Origin: Yponomeuta sedellus
Lineage: Eukaryota > Arthropoda > Insecta > Lepidoptera > Yponomeutidae
Assembly: GCA_934045075.1 (NCBI GenBank)
Contig: OW203727.1
Coordinates: forward strand, 21,954,311 to 22,018,310
Reading direction: 5' to 3'
DNA: 64,000 nt
Shown here: piece after piece, positions 9,301 through 16,925 of the stretch
Layout: the number at the start of each line of letters is the position of its first letter
How positions within the stretch are numbered: position 1 is the stretch's first letter
Notes under the pieces: generated by a model
Told to the model about the DNA's origin: nothing
Databases searched by the model: none
What the model saw: only the letters and a program-made list of their open reading frames with translations
Program-made: the position numbers and the translations under genes

Positions 9301-11167
9301 GTAAATTATAAATTTAATATTAACTTCAATTACTAATAATCAATATTGTTGACTTTATCAATATTGTTGACTTTATATAAAAATAATTGGTTTGCCGATT
9401 TTGGAAGCTAACTTCATAATTAACTTTTGTAATTTTTGCCGAGTGTAGTAAACTAACCTTTAATGCTTTCTAAAAGACGCCCGTCACCTCAGTCATCCGG
9501 GACCACCTGAAAAAGTGCCGAAACGTTGGGAAATTGTAAAAATGTAATAAACGAGCATAAATCCTTGTAAAAACAGTTTTAATTAATTCACATTTTGTGC
9601 AATAGGCATTCTGCGGCTAAGAGCTATCGCCCACGGCCACTCATTAACGCGATTCGGAAGTCGTAAATGCGATTCGGACCCGTCGTATCGCGTACCGTAC
9701 CGAAAGGGCACGGGCACTTCCGTAGAAATTGAAGCGTATTGAAGCAACACATACATATGCATATGCATATTGCTGTGTGGTGTCGGCCTAGACATCATAA
9801 ATAGCACCAACCCAAATTCTTCCCGCGTGTGTCGTAAAAGGCGACTAAGGGACACAAACTGGGGGGTGGGCAGCAGCGCCTCCTGCAGTACAATTCCACC
9901 AAACTGCGATTCCCAACCCGCAAGCCCAGCGTGAGGATTACGCCCCAATGATGGCACAACCTTGCGCTATTAAGCTCACTAGGGAAGGGCTATATCCAGC
10001 AGTGGACTAATATAGCCTGAAGAAGATAAATATGCATATGCCTTGGTGCATGCAAAACGTTTGCCTTGCTTCTCAAAAGATGTCACATAACGCGTTTAAG
10101 AAGCGTGTATTAAAGTCGTCTTAGGTCCACTTGCGTCAGCCCGGGTTAACTCATTTATCTAACTCGAGTTAGATAAATGAGCCCACGAGTCGCCCATTGG
10201 CTCTATTGGAAGAGCGCTGGCACGGATAGCCAGAGGTTGCGGGTTCGAATCCCGGCATGGGTGAAATTTTAGCCTCTAAATAGGTTTTTAAATTTGTCCT
10301 TAGCACGGGTTAGTGCATTAAAAATAAATATAGTATAATCGAGTTAACCGGTCAAATCGATTATTTTGTATGCGAAATTATCGATTCGACTGGTTAACTC
10401 GGGCTGACGCAAGTGGGAAGTCGATATAAGAATATATATTTGCTAAAGCATGGCAATTATACATTATGGAGGTGGTAAACAAAATTACATAGAAATTGTG
10501 ACTTATCGAACTTACTAAACCTCTAAACCTCTGGCACGGATAGCCAGAGGTCGCGGGTTCGAATCCCAGCATGGGTGGAATTCTAAGCCTCTAAATAGGT
10601 TACTAAATCTATTTATATCCTCTAAATATATCAGCAACGTTTCATTGCAATCGTATAGATGCCAAGGCGCTTGTAGCCTAGTGGAACCGAGTGATTAGAA
10701 TCAATCACTAAGGTTAAGCAAGAAGAGGCGCGGTCAAGTGCTGGATGGGTGATCATCCCGTGACTACCGCAAGTGACATTTTTCCGAGCGCTTCCGTGCT
10801 ACGCAAGGCACGCTAAGCCGTTGGTACCGGCTTTCATGTAATGGCAGTCGTTAAGCCATGTCAGAGGCCTTATGGGCGGCTTGATAATTTCTAACGCTAC
10901 GACCCGTCACTGTCTTACAAACCTCCACCAACCAGGACTTGGGCCCCGTGGTGGAGTATGGCCTAACTTTCCTGCGATGCGGGACCCGTGCCCCAGCAGC
11001 GGGGGCATACGAGGAGTTTGGTTGTAATTAAAACCATACTACATTTGTATGGGCTTTGCTCCTCGTCTTAATCGTTTCGAATGTGTGTGTGTCAGAAGTG
11101 TAACGTACGTTATTTTACTTCCATTACAGGGGTCCGGAATAAAGAGATCAAAAAGTGTCAAGCCTAA
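3357..11167 (+). CDS. candidate split gene: single-pass membrane protein with Thr/Pro-rich stalk (3' part)
   Basis: The model joins exons 3357-3390, 4810-4935, 5527-5622, 6719-6831 and 11130-11167, ending in TAA. Each internal exon has an AG acceptor with a pyrimidine tract and a GTAAGT donor. The phases (in/out) are 1/2, 2/2, 2/2, 2/1 and 1/stop, so the frame is kept across four introns. The deduced part runs from a short basic segment to a Thr/Pro/Ser-rich stretch (about 42 residues), a polar segment with NYS and NET sequons, a hydrophobic helix of about 23 residues, and a short tail rich in Lys and Arg. That suggests a type I cell-surface protein with a mucin-like stalk. The start codon and any signal peptide were not found and may lie upstream of the window. 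The introns carry SINE and LINE pieces. I do not recognise the protein family. The weakest links are the 34-nt first exon and the terminal exon. Confidence 0.55.
3440..3662 (+). repeat. dispersed repeat N, copy 1
   Basis: It shares GGCT/GGTTCCGCACGTATTGACT, TGTC.CAAGCACT.CAGCG and CGCTGTATA.ATCATC in the same order and orientation with 39355-39527. No terminal repeats were seen. Confidence 0.55.
3949..4552. mobile_element. 604-bp giant hairpin (long inverted-repeat element)
   Basis: The arms start AAGGACATCCC (3949) and end GGGATGTCCTT (4552). They match along nearly their whole length: the CTCTTTTTCAACA block, the GAAAACGCC block, the CATGGAACAAAACAATC block and GTTTCTATGTTGTAT all recur inverted. 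The apex is CACCACCGACAC...GTGTCGGTGGTG (4221-4252). The inner part at 4128-4371 resembles the element at 2881-3169. Confidence 0.8.
4559..4750 (+). mobile_element. family A SINE, 5'-truncated and tail-truncated
   Basis: It begins inside the non-tRNA part (GTTGCAAGTGATGCAA). It retains an altered box A and box B (GGTTCGAGCCC) and ends soon after GGAGCCTCTAAATATG. It abuts the right arm of the giant hairpin. Confidence 0.75.
4810..4935 (+). CDS. exon b, Thr/Pro-rich stalk (phase 2 in, 2 out)
   Basis: The acceptor is ACTGTGACCCTTAG and the donor TC|GTAAGTAAA. Its 126 nt encode a Thr/Pro/Ser-rich segment with runs such as VTTPTTTTTTP, then NERNSEK and a possible NTT sequon. This fits an O-glycosylated stalk. 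The opposite strand is also open here, but it has no splice context. Confidence 0.6.
5143..5165. repeat. (CA)n microsatellite
   Basis: About 11 CA units, followed by a looser CATACG/CACA run. Confidence 0.9.
5385..5505 (+). repeat. dispersed repeat O, copy 1
   Basis: It shares AAATCCTGA, CTGTCAAATTCC.TACT, GGA.TCTGAGAGGATTTGGCG-like blocks with 39640-40000. The type of element is unknown. Confidence 0.4.
5527..5622 (+). CDS. exon c (phase 2 in, 2 out)
   Basis: The acceptor is TTTTTTTCTTTAAATCATCAG and the donor TC|GTAAGTAAAC. Its 96 nt encode 31 full codons with the sequons NYS and NET. Being symmetric in phase, it could be skipped without loss of frame. Confidence 0.6.
5656..5948 (+). mobile_element. 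family B 5S-like SINE, 3'-truncated
   Basis: The head has GAACCGAGTGATTGGAATCA and AAGTTAAGCAACAACAG. The body has GGCA.GATAAGCCGTGGGTGC. The copy breaks off at GTGGAGTATG, before the usual tail. Confidence 0.8.
6173..6534 (+). pseudogene. RTE-like LINE, C-terminal reverse-transcriptase ORF fragment
   Basis: In frame it shows QRAMERAVLG, EIRRRTKV, LKWKWAGHLARR and GRW, the usual order at the end of RTE-type ORFs in insects. After GGR (about 6390) the frame shifts by one extra base. The ending then continues with RWSDDL, WMRLARDRAGW and AYTQQWG and a stop at 6534, followed by (TGA)n. It lies inside an intron of the candidate gene on the same strand. Confidence 0.85.
6719..6831 (+). CDS. exon d, transmembrane helix (phase 2 in, 1 out)
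   Basis: The acceptor is TTTTATTTGTTTATAG and the donor TATC|GTAAGTATG. It encodes DNSSCGVGCILG, then a run of strongly hydrophobic residues ending AVFYHYYQSGTY. The helix is long enough to cross a membrane once. Two cysteines precede it. Confidence 0.65.
6962..7170 (+). mobile_element. family D tRNA-headed SINE
   Basis: A tRNA-like head (ATGTGGCACAGCGGTGGCGC, then GGTTCGATCCC) is followed by GGGGACAAAAAAACC. The body shared by all D copies is TCTTGGATGTTTA, TGTTTCTGG and ACACAGGGTATCCTAGTGTGG. Confidence 0.8.
7325..7780 (-). mobile_element. family B 5S-like SINE with duplicated, partly inverted head
   Basis: A nearly complete minus-strand copy runs from 7327 to about 7675. After a T-rich tract comes a second minus-strand head fragment (GTTGTTGCTTAACCAAGG). 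Last is a short plus-strand piece (CATGACTACCGCTAGTGGCA, 7748-7767). Confidence 0.75.
8324..8877. mobile_element. TIR-bounded segment inside the left Penelope arm
   Basis: It is bounded by AAAGGAGAATGACC (8326) and its near-complement GATCATTCTCCTTTT (8860-8874), with TTAA at both edges. It interrupts the left arm, and the right arm lacks it (GAAATTAAAAATTTTAACTC). Because the empty site does not fit a clean TTAA insertion, its class is uncertain. I see no coding. Confidence 0.55.
8876..9110 (-). pseudogene. Penelope-like ORF C-terminal fragment (minus copy)
   Basis: The open frame at 8813-9085 includes FDKVKVLARE, FFLRMIREAIDI, HPNFNRDRGWNIP and WEPVL. This order (LARE...REAI.I..HPNFNR..GW) matches the end of Penelope-like polyproteins downstream of the GIY-YIG core. 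The catalytic GIY-YIG part itself is absent. Confidence 0.75.
9110..9280 (+). pseudogene. Penelope-like ORF C-terminal fragment (plus copy)
   Basis: It encodes EIRRHPNFNRDRGWNIP and WEPVLKCM and is an inverted near-copy of 8880-8995. It starts later than its partner and lacks the LARE part. Confidence 0.7.
9768..10028 (+). mobile_element. family C SINE
   Basis: The head is GCTGTGTGGTGTCGGCCTAG, followed by GTCGTAAAAGGCGACTAAGG, GGCAGCAGCGCC and GCAGTACAATTCCACC. The tail AGCAGTGGACTAATATAGCC runs into GAAGAAGA. No pol III boxes are evident. Confidence 0.85.
10127..10422. mobile_element. TIR element split by a family A SINE
   Basis: The ends are inverted copies (CCACTTGCGTCAGCCCG at about 10130 and CGGGCTGACGCAAGTGG at about 10401). 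Inside the left end is a perfect 32-bp palindrome centred on CTCGAG (10151-10182). Inside the right end is a second hairpin, CGAGTTAACC...GGTTAACTCG. Confidence 0.65.
10183..10337 (+). mobile_element. family A SINE, 5'-truncated
   Basis: It starts at GAGTCGCCCATTGGCTC, has box B GGTTCGAATCC, and ends AAAAATAAATATAGTATAA. It sits inside the TIR element. Confidence 0.85.
10529..10612 (+). mobile_element. family A SINE fragment
   Basis: It starts at the anticodon-arm region (CTCTGGCACGGATAGCC), with box B and the start of the 3' region only. Confidence 0.75.
10667..11025 (+). mobile_element. family B 5S-like SINE, near full length
   Basis: The head GTTAAGCAAGAAGAGGCGCGG and TGCTGGATGGGTGATCA resembles 5S rRNA. 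The tail (GGGACCCGTGCCCCAGCAG) is complete but has lost a few bases. It lies just upstream of the terminal exon. Confidence 0.85.
11130..11167 (+). CDS. terminal exon e with stop (phase 1 in)
   Basis: The acceptor is TATTTTACTTCCATTACAG. Joined in phase 1 it reads RVRNKEIKKCQA then TAA (11165-11167). A Lys/Arg-rich end directly after the helix fits a cytosolic tail. The zero-phase frame is also open for about 19 codons, so the choice rests on phase matching with exon d. No clear AATAAA follows closely. Confidence 0.45.
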
Positions 11168-11335
11168 GACTGCAATTACTTTGTTCTAAAATTAAATTAT
11201 TGCCGTTAAGATACAATGAAGTTTTTCTTACTCAACCCGACCGAATATTGTGTTTATTTGATCGAGCATTGAATGCTCAAACGCACTTACCTAAGGTTAA
11301 ATTCCGGATTGATCTGTCTTCAGAACAACACAAAA

Positions 11336-11655
11336 TTAGGTCTTTCGGTCAACAAACATATGAAAATGGCGTTTTGTATGAGAGAACACAAAAACGTTTT
11401 TTTTAAATAATAGTTTTAATTCATCAAAGTATGTACCATTGTTATCTATGCTCTTTCGCCATTTCGTTGTTATTTCATTAATTCCTTTACTAAAAATCCC
11501 ATTCGGACGGGAGTCAACAAAAGTTTTGAAGGCGGTTGGGACTGCCCCATCGGAATTGAATTTTTTCCCTTGCAGGCAAATATCCAAATTTCGAATAAAA
11601 TGGTAATCTGTTGGAGCAAGGTCCGGAAAGTCGCCTGTATCCCAGAAGCTGCAGA
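11336..11655 (-). pseudogene. mariner (DD34D) transposase, C-terminal fragment
   Basis: The minus-strand frame reads FPDLAPTDYHFIRNL (holding the third catalytic Asp), then GKKFNSDGAV, SRPNGIFSKGI and ID.NGTYFDE, the usual end of mariner transposases. The element end AGGTCTTTCGGTCAACAAAC at 11338, beside TA, looks like its terminal repeat. The N-terminal two thirds are missing; sequence from a LINE follows. Confidence 0.85.
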
Positions 11656-11935
11656 GACCAGGCAAAGATCACCCTCGCTTCACCAACGTTAATTAATTGC
11701 ATGGACGTATAGCGGTTCCAGGTACGTTTTATCCTGCCTTATTTTATGGCTTGTTTGGTTGAAGCACATCCGCCTGGGACGTCCTTTACCAGCCGTTCCA
11801 CCCACACTCGCTATATTTATTTCATCAATCTTTTGACGAAATTGACAAGTTTTTAGTATTCTTTCATCCTCTCCACTTGAACAAACCAACGCAACATCCC
11901 TTACTCAATTCTAGTTACCACAGAATGTCTGTTCA
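11656..11935 (-). pseudogene. LINE P, C-terminal ORF fragment
   Basis: Minus-strand frames show GRPRRMCFNQ and, in a shifted frame, INVGEARV. These match the RGRPRRTY..Q and CMKRLMNV.EAR ending of a common insect LINE. Related fragments lie at 18685-18885 and 52410-52690. The frame is broken. Confidence 0.65.
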
Positions 11936-11969
11936 GCCATCATTTGAGCGATTTATAATTTATAGTAGA

Positions 11970-12345
11970 ACCTACGAAGCGCTCGTGACATCGTGGCTGT
12001 GATTAGAATCAATCACTTAGGTTAAACAGGCAGGCGCGGTCAGGCGCTGGATGGGTGACCATCCAGTAACTACCGCTATTCGTATTTTTTCGAACGCTTC
12101 CGTGCTTCGCAAGGCACGCTAAGCCGTTGGTGCCGGAAGTACCTAATGTAATGGCAGTCGTTAAGCCATGTCAGAGCCCTTATGGGGGCGGCGTGATAAC
12201 TTTTGAGGGTAAGGCCCGCTACGGTCTTACAATCCCCCACTAACCCGGATTGCGCCCCCGTGGTGGAGAATGGCCTAACCCCTTCAGCGATGCAGGAAGG
12301 GACACGTGCCCCAGCAGTGAGGACATACAAGGGTTGATAACGATA
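11970..12345 (+). mobile_element. family B 5S-like SINE
   Basis: The head GGCGCGGTCAGGCGCTGGAT is followed by GGGTGACCATCC, close to the 5S rRNA internal region. Body and tail are complete and end GGGTTGATAACGATAAC. Confidence 0.85.
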
Positions 12346-12427
12346 ACTCTATATAGCAACTTTAAAGATAGTAAAGTAATACCTTTACGTGTTTTACATA
12401 TATAGGTATTACTTTATAGGTATTATC

Positions 12428-12482
12428 GCAGGAAGGTACCCGTGCCCCAGCAGTTGGGAATGGGGACATGGAAAGGGTTGAT
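12428..12482 (+). mobile_element. family B tail fragment
   Basis: Only the 3' tail is present: GCAGGAAGGTACCCGTGCCC, AGCAGTTGGG, GGGTTGATA. Confidence 0.75.
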
Positions 12483-12483
12483 A

Positions 12484-12968
12484 TCTGTAGAACTCATAGT
12501 CGTATTAGGTTTTTATAGTTACTAGAAGCAAACGGGACCAAAGTACGCACTCGCACCGGCATCTGTTTTTGTTCCTACCCGCACAAAACCTCATAATTTT
12601 TACAGGTTGCTTACTGACGCAATAAAAGTAACACCTAGCTATTTGGGCAGAAAATAATGATTACGGCAGAATAATGGTCAATAACAGCCGACTGAAAAAA
12701 GCCTAAAAAGTGCGCGGCCACAGAAAAAGGACGTAAGACGAGGGGAAGGTTTAACCTTTAAATCTTAAATTCTTTAAATCTTTTCTCTTAAAAATTATAT
12801 CCATAAAAGACTGAAATATAAAATAACCAACAATTTGACTGAGCATTAACTTCATAAGAAGTTACTTCAATTTCAATTCTAATGTGGGTCTTGCCTGATT
12901 AGTATTGTTTAGTGATTATCGTTTTTATTTTCGTATTGTTTTTCAATTTAGATGGGTTTATGCTAATG
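12484..12968. other. no recognisable feature
   Basis: Mixed AT-rich sequence. An AATAAA occurs near 12620, but nothing links it to the upstream gene. Confidence 0.4.
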
Positions 12969-12969
12969 A

Positions 12970-13217
12970 TGTGTGGTGTCGGTCTAGAGAATAGCACCAA
13001 CCCAATTCTTCCCGCGGGTGTCGTGAAGGCGACTAAGGGACACAAACGGGGGGGTGGGCAGCAGCGCCCCCTGCAGTACAATTCCATCAAACTGCGATCC
13101 CCCCCATTGCCCAGCGTGGGGATTAAGGTCATTACCCCCAATGATGGCACAACCTTACGCTATGGCGCTCATTGGGGGAGGACTGTGTCCAGCAGTGGAC
13201 TAATATAGCCTGAACAA
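12970..13217 (+). mobile_element. family C SINE
   Basis: A complete head (GTGTGGTGTCGGTCTAGAGA), body and tail (AGCAGTGGACTAATATAGCC), with an impure GAA/AAAG end. Confidence 0.85.
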
Positions 13218-13349
13218 AAAGAAAAAAAGAAATGCTAATTTTATATCGCTTCTGACACAGCGGAAACAAGGCAAATTGATTGACATTTTATTTACCAAAC
13301 ACTGACCCTTGATTAAGGAGTTATGAGGGAATACAAAATTGAGCATGCT

Positions 13350-13385
13350 TACCTACTTACTTCCTTACTTACTTACATACGTACG
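13350..13385. repeat. (TTAC)n-like microsatellite
   Basis: Imperfect TTAC/TACC/TACG units. Confidence 0.7.
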
Positions 13386-13404
13386 TATATTTTTGGATGC
13401 GACA

Positions 13405-13490
13405 AGCTCAAGACAGGGCGTTATAGCGCTCATCAGAGGAGGGCTGTGACCAGCAGTGGACTAATATAGCCTGAAGAAGAAAAAGATACA
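13405..13490 (+). mobile_element. RTE-like LINE / family C tail fragment
   Basis: GCTCAAGACAGGGCG is LINE coding end rather than SINE body. It is followed by the shared tail and GAAGAAGAAAAAG. Confidence 0.7.
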
Positions 13491-13734
13491 TAGGTACACA
13501 CGGCCTACAGACATCACCCTCCCGCAGTTGGGTAAAAATAAAGATGACTCAGCACCACTCGAGTGGAAAAACCACACTGACTGCTGAAACAGTATAATTT
13601 CCTATTTCTGTAGCATGAAAAAATCTTTGTTGAATTATCTAGTATGAATTTATATTATTATTATAAAAATGTTACCTGTGATGTTGACAACTTTTAGTGT
13701 GATAAAACATATCACTAATGAACTTGGTTATCTA

Positions 13735-13970
13735 AATATTGTTCCTCCTAAGCCCTGGAGTCCTAGAAATAGGACAACACTAGTAACTTCTTAATTCACA
13801 TCCGATGATATAGTAGGAAGTCCGAAAAACTTACCTACTGTTCCAGGTCCAATATTTTCCTCATAATTTTTTAGACAGCAAGAAGAAAAATTTCTTCAAA
13901 ATCTACGTAGATTTAGAATACTGGAAGTAACTGTTCTGTTACCTACAGGGCTTAGGAGGATATTGTACTT
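13735..13970. mobile_element. MITE-like element
   Basis: The ends are inverted copies: AATATTGTTCCTCCTAAGCC at 13735 and GGCTTAGGAGGATATT at 13949-13964. The spacing is about 235 bp. No coding is seen, and the duplication is unclear. Confidence 0.55.
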
Positions 13971-14005
13971 TATTGCACACGAAAACGTGCAATAAAGTAC
14001 AATAT
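13960..14005. repeat. 19-bp perfect inverted repeat
   Basis: ATATTGTACTTTATTGCAC and its exact complement flank an 8-nt loop (ACGAAAAC). It sits at the right edge of the MITE-like element. Confidence 0.9.
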
Positions 14006-14327
14006 AGAGGAAAATACACTTAAATAAATACAATGTAATTCATTAATTAATCATTAATTCTGGTCCTTCACGCCTGTATTCCATAGGAGGGGGCAGAGGT
14101 CACTGTTTTCCACTTGCCACGATCCTGACAAACTTCTTTTTCTTCATCAACATGCATTAGACATTGCATGCTTGCACGCCATTTAAAAATAAATTTCAAT
14201 CATTTGTCGTGTCAGGACATGAGTAACATTCAGCAAACTTTAAAGGCAAGCATAACTCAAAGAATTATGAAAAACGCAAAGCATAACGAAAAAGTTAAGT
14301 TTTGTCGCTGATATCTTTGTAAGCTTG

Positions 14328-14500
14328 ACTGTCCCGTTAGTCTAGTTGTCATGCGATCGGTTAAAATTCCAGTGGTGTTGGGTTCAATGCGACGGGGATC
14401 GCCGTGCATAATTTATACCAACTTCTTCAGTCTAGGTACTAGCAGCACGCAGGTGACGTTGCTTGGGATCAGTACAATTATTGTGGTTTAATTTGAAACC
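14328..14500 (+). mobile_element. tRNA-headed SINE, distinct family
   Basis: The head is GTCCCGTTAGTCTAGTTGTC and GGGTTCAATGCGACGGGGAT. The body AGCACGCAGGTGACGTTGC, CTTGGGATCAGTACAAT is a familiar lepidopteran SINE body. This is the only copy in the window. Confidence 0.65.
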
Positions 14501-14808
14501 TGATTAACTTACTTCGTACTCTTCCGACTGAAAATCAAGTAAGTAAATCCTTTTAATCCTTTTCCAACCGAATAATTATGTAGTGCTTGCGAAAGTTATA
14601 GTTAAAAAACGTATTGTGTCAAAATGTTATAATACGAGAAATAAACGTACATTGTACACGTTTTTATAACGTGGTTCAAAAAATGTGTAAAGTACACTTT
14701 GTGCCAAAAGGGCCACTACATGTATAACATAAAGGCTTATTTAGATGACAATGATGTCTGGAATTATAGCCAGTGGCAATGCATAAGTTCTATGTTTTAT
14801 AATAATTA

Positions 14809-15098
14809 TGTCTTCTTCTTCTTCAGGCTATATTAGTCCACTGCCGGACAATAGCCCTCCCCTAATGAGCGCCATAGCGCAAGGTTGTGCCATCATTGGG
14901 CATCCCATAATTGCTGTGTGGTGTCGGTCTGGAGAATAGCACCAACCCAAATTCTTCCCGCGGGTGTAGTAAAAGACGACTAAGGGACACAAACCGGGGG
15001 GTGGGCAGCAGCGCCCCCTGCAGTACAATTCCACCAAACTGCGATCCCCAACCCGCATGCCCGGCGTGGGGATTATGGGCATTACCTCCCAATGATGG
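14809..15098. mobile_element. family C SINE, fold-back copy
   Basis: An inverted tail (TCTTCTTCAGGCTATATTAG to about 14902) is joined to a direct head and body (14910-15098). AATAATTATGT flanks the whole structure on both sides, so it appears to be one insertion. Confidence 0.8.
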
Positions 15099-15099
15099 C

Positions 15100-15396
15100 A
15101 ATAATTATGTAAACTCTGTTAATAAATTTTTCTTTGTTAATTAATTTCTCTTAATTTGACTTTGAAAAGACTGTTTGCCCATTTTTTGTTCAAAATGATC
15201 TAGAGTTTCAAATGGAAATCTAGTTTGACTTGTAACGTTCATCAAGTCGCAATTTCTGTGCGACTATGAACAAAACCTTTTCATTTCGTTTTATTTAATA
15301 TGTTTTTATTACTAATGTGTAGATCTGCAAAAGTTTACGCAATCTTTACTAGGCACTAGTGTATAAGGATGTACAGTAAGATTCCTCAAGATATAT
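15100..15396. other. no recognisable feature
   Basis: AT-rich sequence without repeats or exon-like blocks that I can identify. Confidence 0.4.
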
Positions 15397-15845
15397 TTAG
15401 AGTATTTTCTAAGGTTAACCCGGGACATAATAAAAAGTTTACTATACTATTTTTATTTTCAATGCACTAACCCGTGCTAAGGACAAATTTAAAAACCTAT
15501 TTAGAGGCTAAAAATTTCACCCATGCCGGGATTCGAACCCGCAACCTCTGGCTATCCGTGCCAGCACTCTACCAATTGAGCCAATGGGCGACTCGCCGGC
15601 ATCAGTGAAATTTCGAACCTCTTTACACTATTCTCTGTATTACGTACAGGCAGCGACATCTGGCTTAAGCAAATTGCATCACTCCGACTACCTACGTTGC
15701 AGTTAGGTTTTACATCGGAACGATATCACTGTACCCACATGATTATACTATTTTTATTTTTAGCTTCTAAATTGGTTTTTAAGAAAGTTTACTGTTTTTA
15801 TACGGATTTTACTCGTTTATTTTAGATTTTTGCAATTTTCTATTT
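15397..15845 (-). mobile_element. Penelope-like 3' fragment, split by a family A SINE
   Basis: The left piece AGTATTTTCTAAGGTTAACC and the right piece ACTGTTTTTATACGGATT match contiguous parts of the Penelope UTR near 7985-8060. They are separated by the family A insertion. Confidence 0.7.
15443..15785 (-). mobile_element. family A SINE, near-complete, with short fold-back end
   Basis: A minus-strand unit from tail to CCCACATGATTATACT is followed by a short plus-strand piece (TTTTAGCTTCTAAATTGG). AAAGTTTACT flanks both sides and belongs to the interrupted Penelope copy. Confidence 0.85.
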
Positions 15846-15846
15846 C

Positions 15847-15883
15847 GGTGAAATTTTTGGCCTCTAAATAGGTTTTTAGAATA
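15847..15883 (+). mobile_element. family A 3' fragment
   Basis: GTGAAATTTTTGGCCTCTAA then ATAGGTTTTTAG. It is fused to the Penelope remnant. Confidence 0.6.
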
Positions 15884-15895
15884 AAAATATTTGAA

Positions 15896-16135
15896 TGGAA
15901 TGGAATGTGGATTTCTCCATTTAGCCTCATTGTACGTAGCAAGCGCTGAAGTACGTTAACACTTCAGACTCTAGGGTATCCTTACGATGTTTTCCTTAAC
16001 TGATAGCGAGTGGTATTGCTACTATACTACACAAACATATAACTTAGAAAACAACGTAATCACTACATGCCAGGACTCGAATCTACGACCTCCCGATCGA
16101 GAAACCGTCATTCTACCGCTCTGCCATCACTGCTT
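15896..16135 (-). mobile_element. family E tRNA-headed SINE (left half of inverted pair)
   Basis: Read in reverse it has a head with GGTAGCGG-like and GATTCGAG-like boxes and the body CTAAGTTATAT, AGGAAAACATCGTAAGGATA and CAGCGCTTGCTACGTACAAT. The tail matches a LINE 3' end at 51838-52254. Confidence 0.75.
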
Positions 16136-16159
16136 GCATTGAATATGATGTAACGCTAA

Positions 16160-16425
16160 TTGAAAGAGCGGTGGTAGCGGAGCGGTGTAGAACTTCTGCT
16201 TCTCAATTGCGAGGTCGTGGGTTCGAACCCCGGCATGAACCCCAATGACTTTGTTTTCTAAGTTATGTACATTTGTGAAATTATAGTAGCAATAGGTACT
16301 ACTCGCTGACGGTGAAGGAAAACATCGTAAGGAAACCCTAGTGTCTGATGTGTTAGCATACCTCAGCGCTTGCTACGTACAATGGCCCAACTATGAGGCT
16401 AAGTGCGGAAAACTCAGGTCTAACT
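16160..16425 (+). mobile_element. family E tRNA-headed SINE (right half of inverted pair)
   Basis: The head GTGGTAGCGGAGCGGTGTAG and GGTTCGAACCC is followed by the E body and CAATGGCCCAACTATGAGGC. It lies head to head with the previous copy, about 25 bp away. Confidence 0.8.
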
Positions 16426-16705
16426 AATTAACTAATGCTAATTCAATATAATGTTAAAACGGAAAACGTTGAGAAGTACATGAGTACATATGAGGAAACC
16501 GTTGATGGAGGAAGTCATGTATACGTATGTGAGTATAATTTCCTGCTAACTCATTAGTAATTATCAAGTATGACGTACTCTTTTACCAGAATAATTTATA
16601 GATGCTTACTTGCCTACTATAAAATCGATGTAATCAAGTACAGCTTGGCAAAAAATTGTTGCCATTGGAGCTAAACCATACTCAATGTTTTTTATTATCC
16701 TATAT

Positions 16706-16795
16706 ACGATGCGATATACAATATAGGGTCTCGTCCTGCGATGTAGGAAAAGACCCGTGCCCCAGCAGTGGTGACATAAAAAAGGTTTAATCATC
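16706..16795 (+). mobile_element. family B tail fragment
   Basis: GACCCGTGCCCCAGCAGTGG then a TCATCATCAC end. The upstream part is degraded. Confidence 0.7.
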
Positions 16796-16814
16796 ATCAC
16801 GGCACGTGTTTTCT

Positions 16815-16850
16815 CTCAGAGAGAGAGAGAGAAAGAGAGAGAAGGAAAGA
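16815..16850. repeat. (GA)n microsatellite
   Basis: GAGAGAGAGAGAGAAAGAGA then impure units. Confidence 0.85.
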
Positions 16851-16856
16851 AAGAGA

Positions 16857-16925
16857 TAATGAGATACGAGCTTAATTACCACAGCAAATATAATATACCG
16901 ATGTTTGGCAATTTCAAGCGCTGAG
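16857..16925 (-). mobile_element. family E fragment
   Basis: GCTTAATTACCACAGC and GGCAATTTCAAGCGCTGAGG match the 3' half of E copies. Confidence 0.5.

Larger units (their letters stand above)
7982..9592. mobile_element. Penelope-like element, head-to-head pair of 3' ends
   Basis: Two 3' regions point outwards from about 9110. Each holds the end of an ORF resembling the C-terminus of the Penelope GIY-YIG endonuclease region, then a long 3' UTR. The UTRs match in inverted orientation (about 8025-8325 and 9264-9580), with blocks such as GAAAAAGTGCCGAAACGTTGG and ACTGAGGTGACGGG. The left UTR continues about 40 bp further (AGTATTTTCTAAGGTTAACA). Complex inverted insertions are known for Penelope-like elements. 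Confidence 0.75.
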
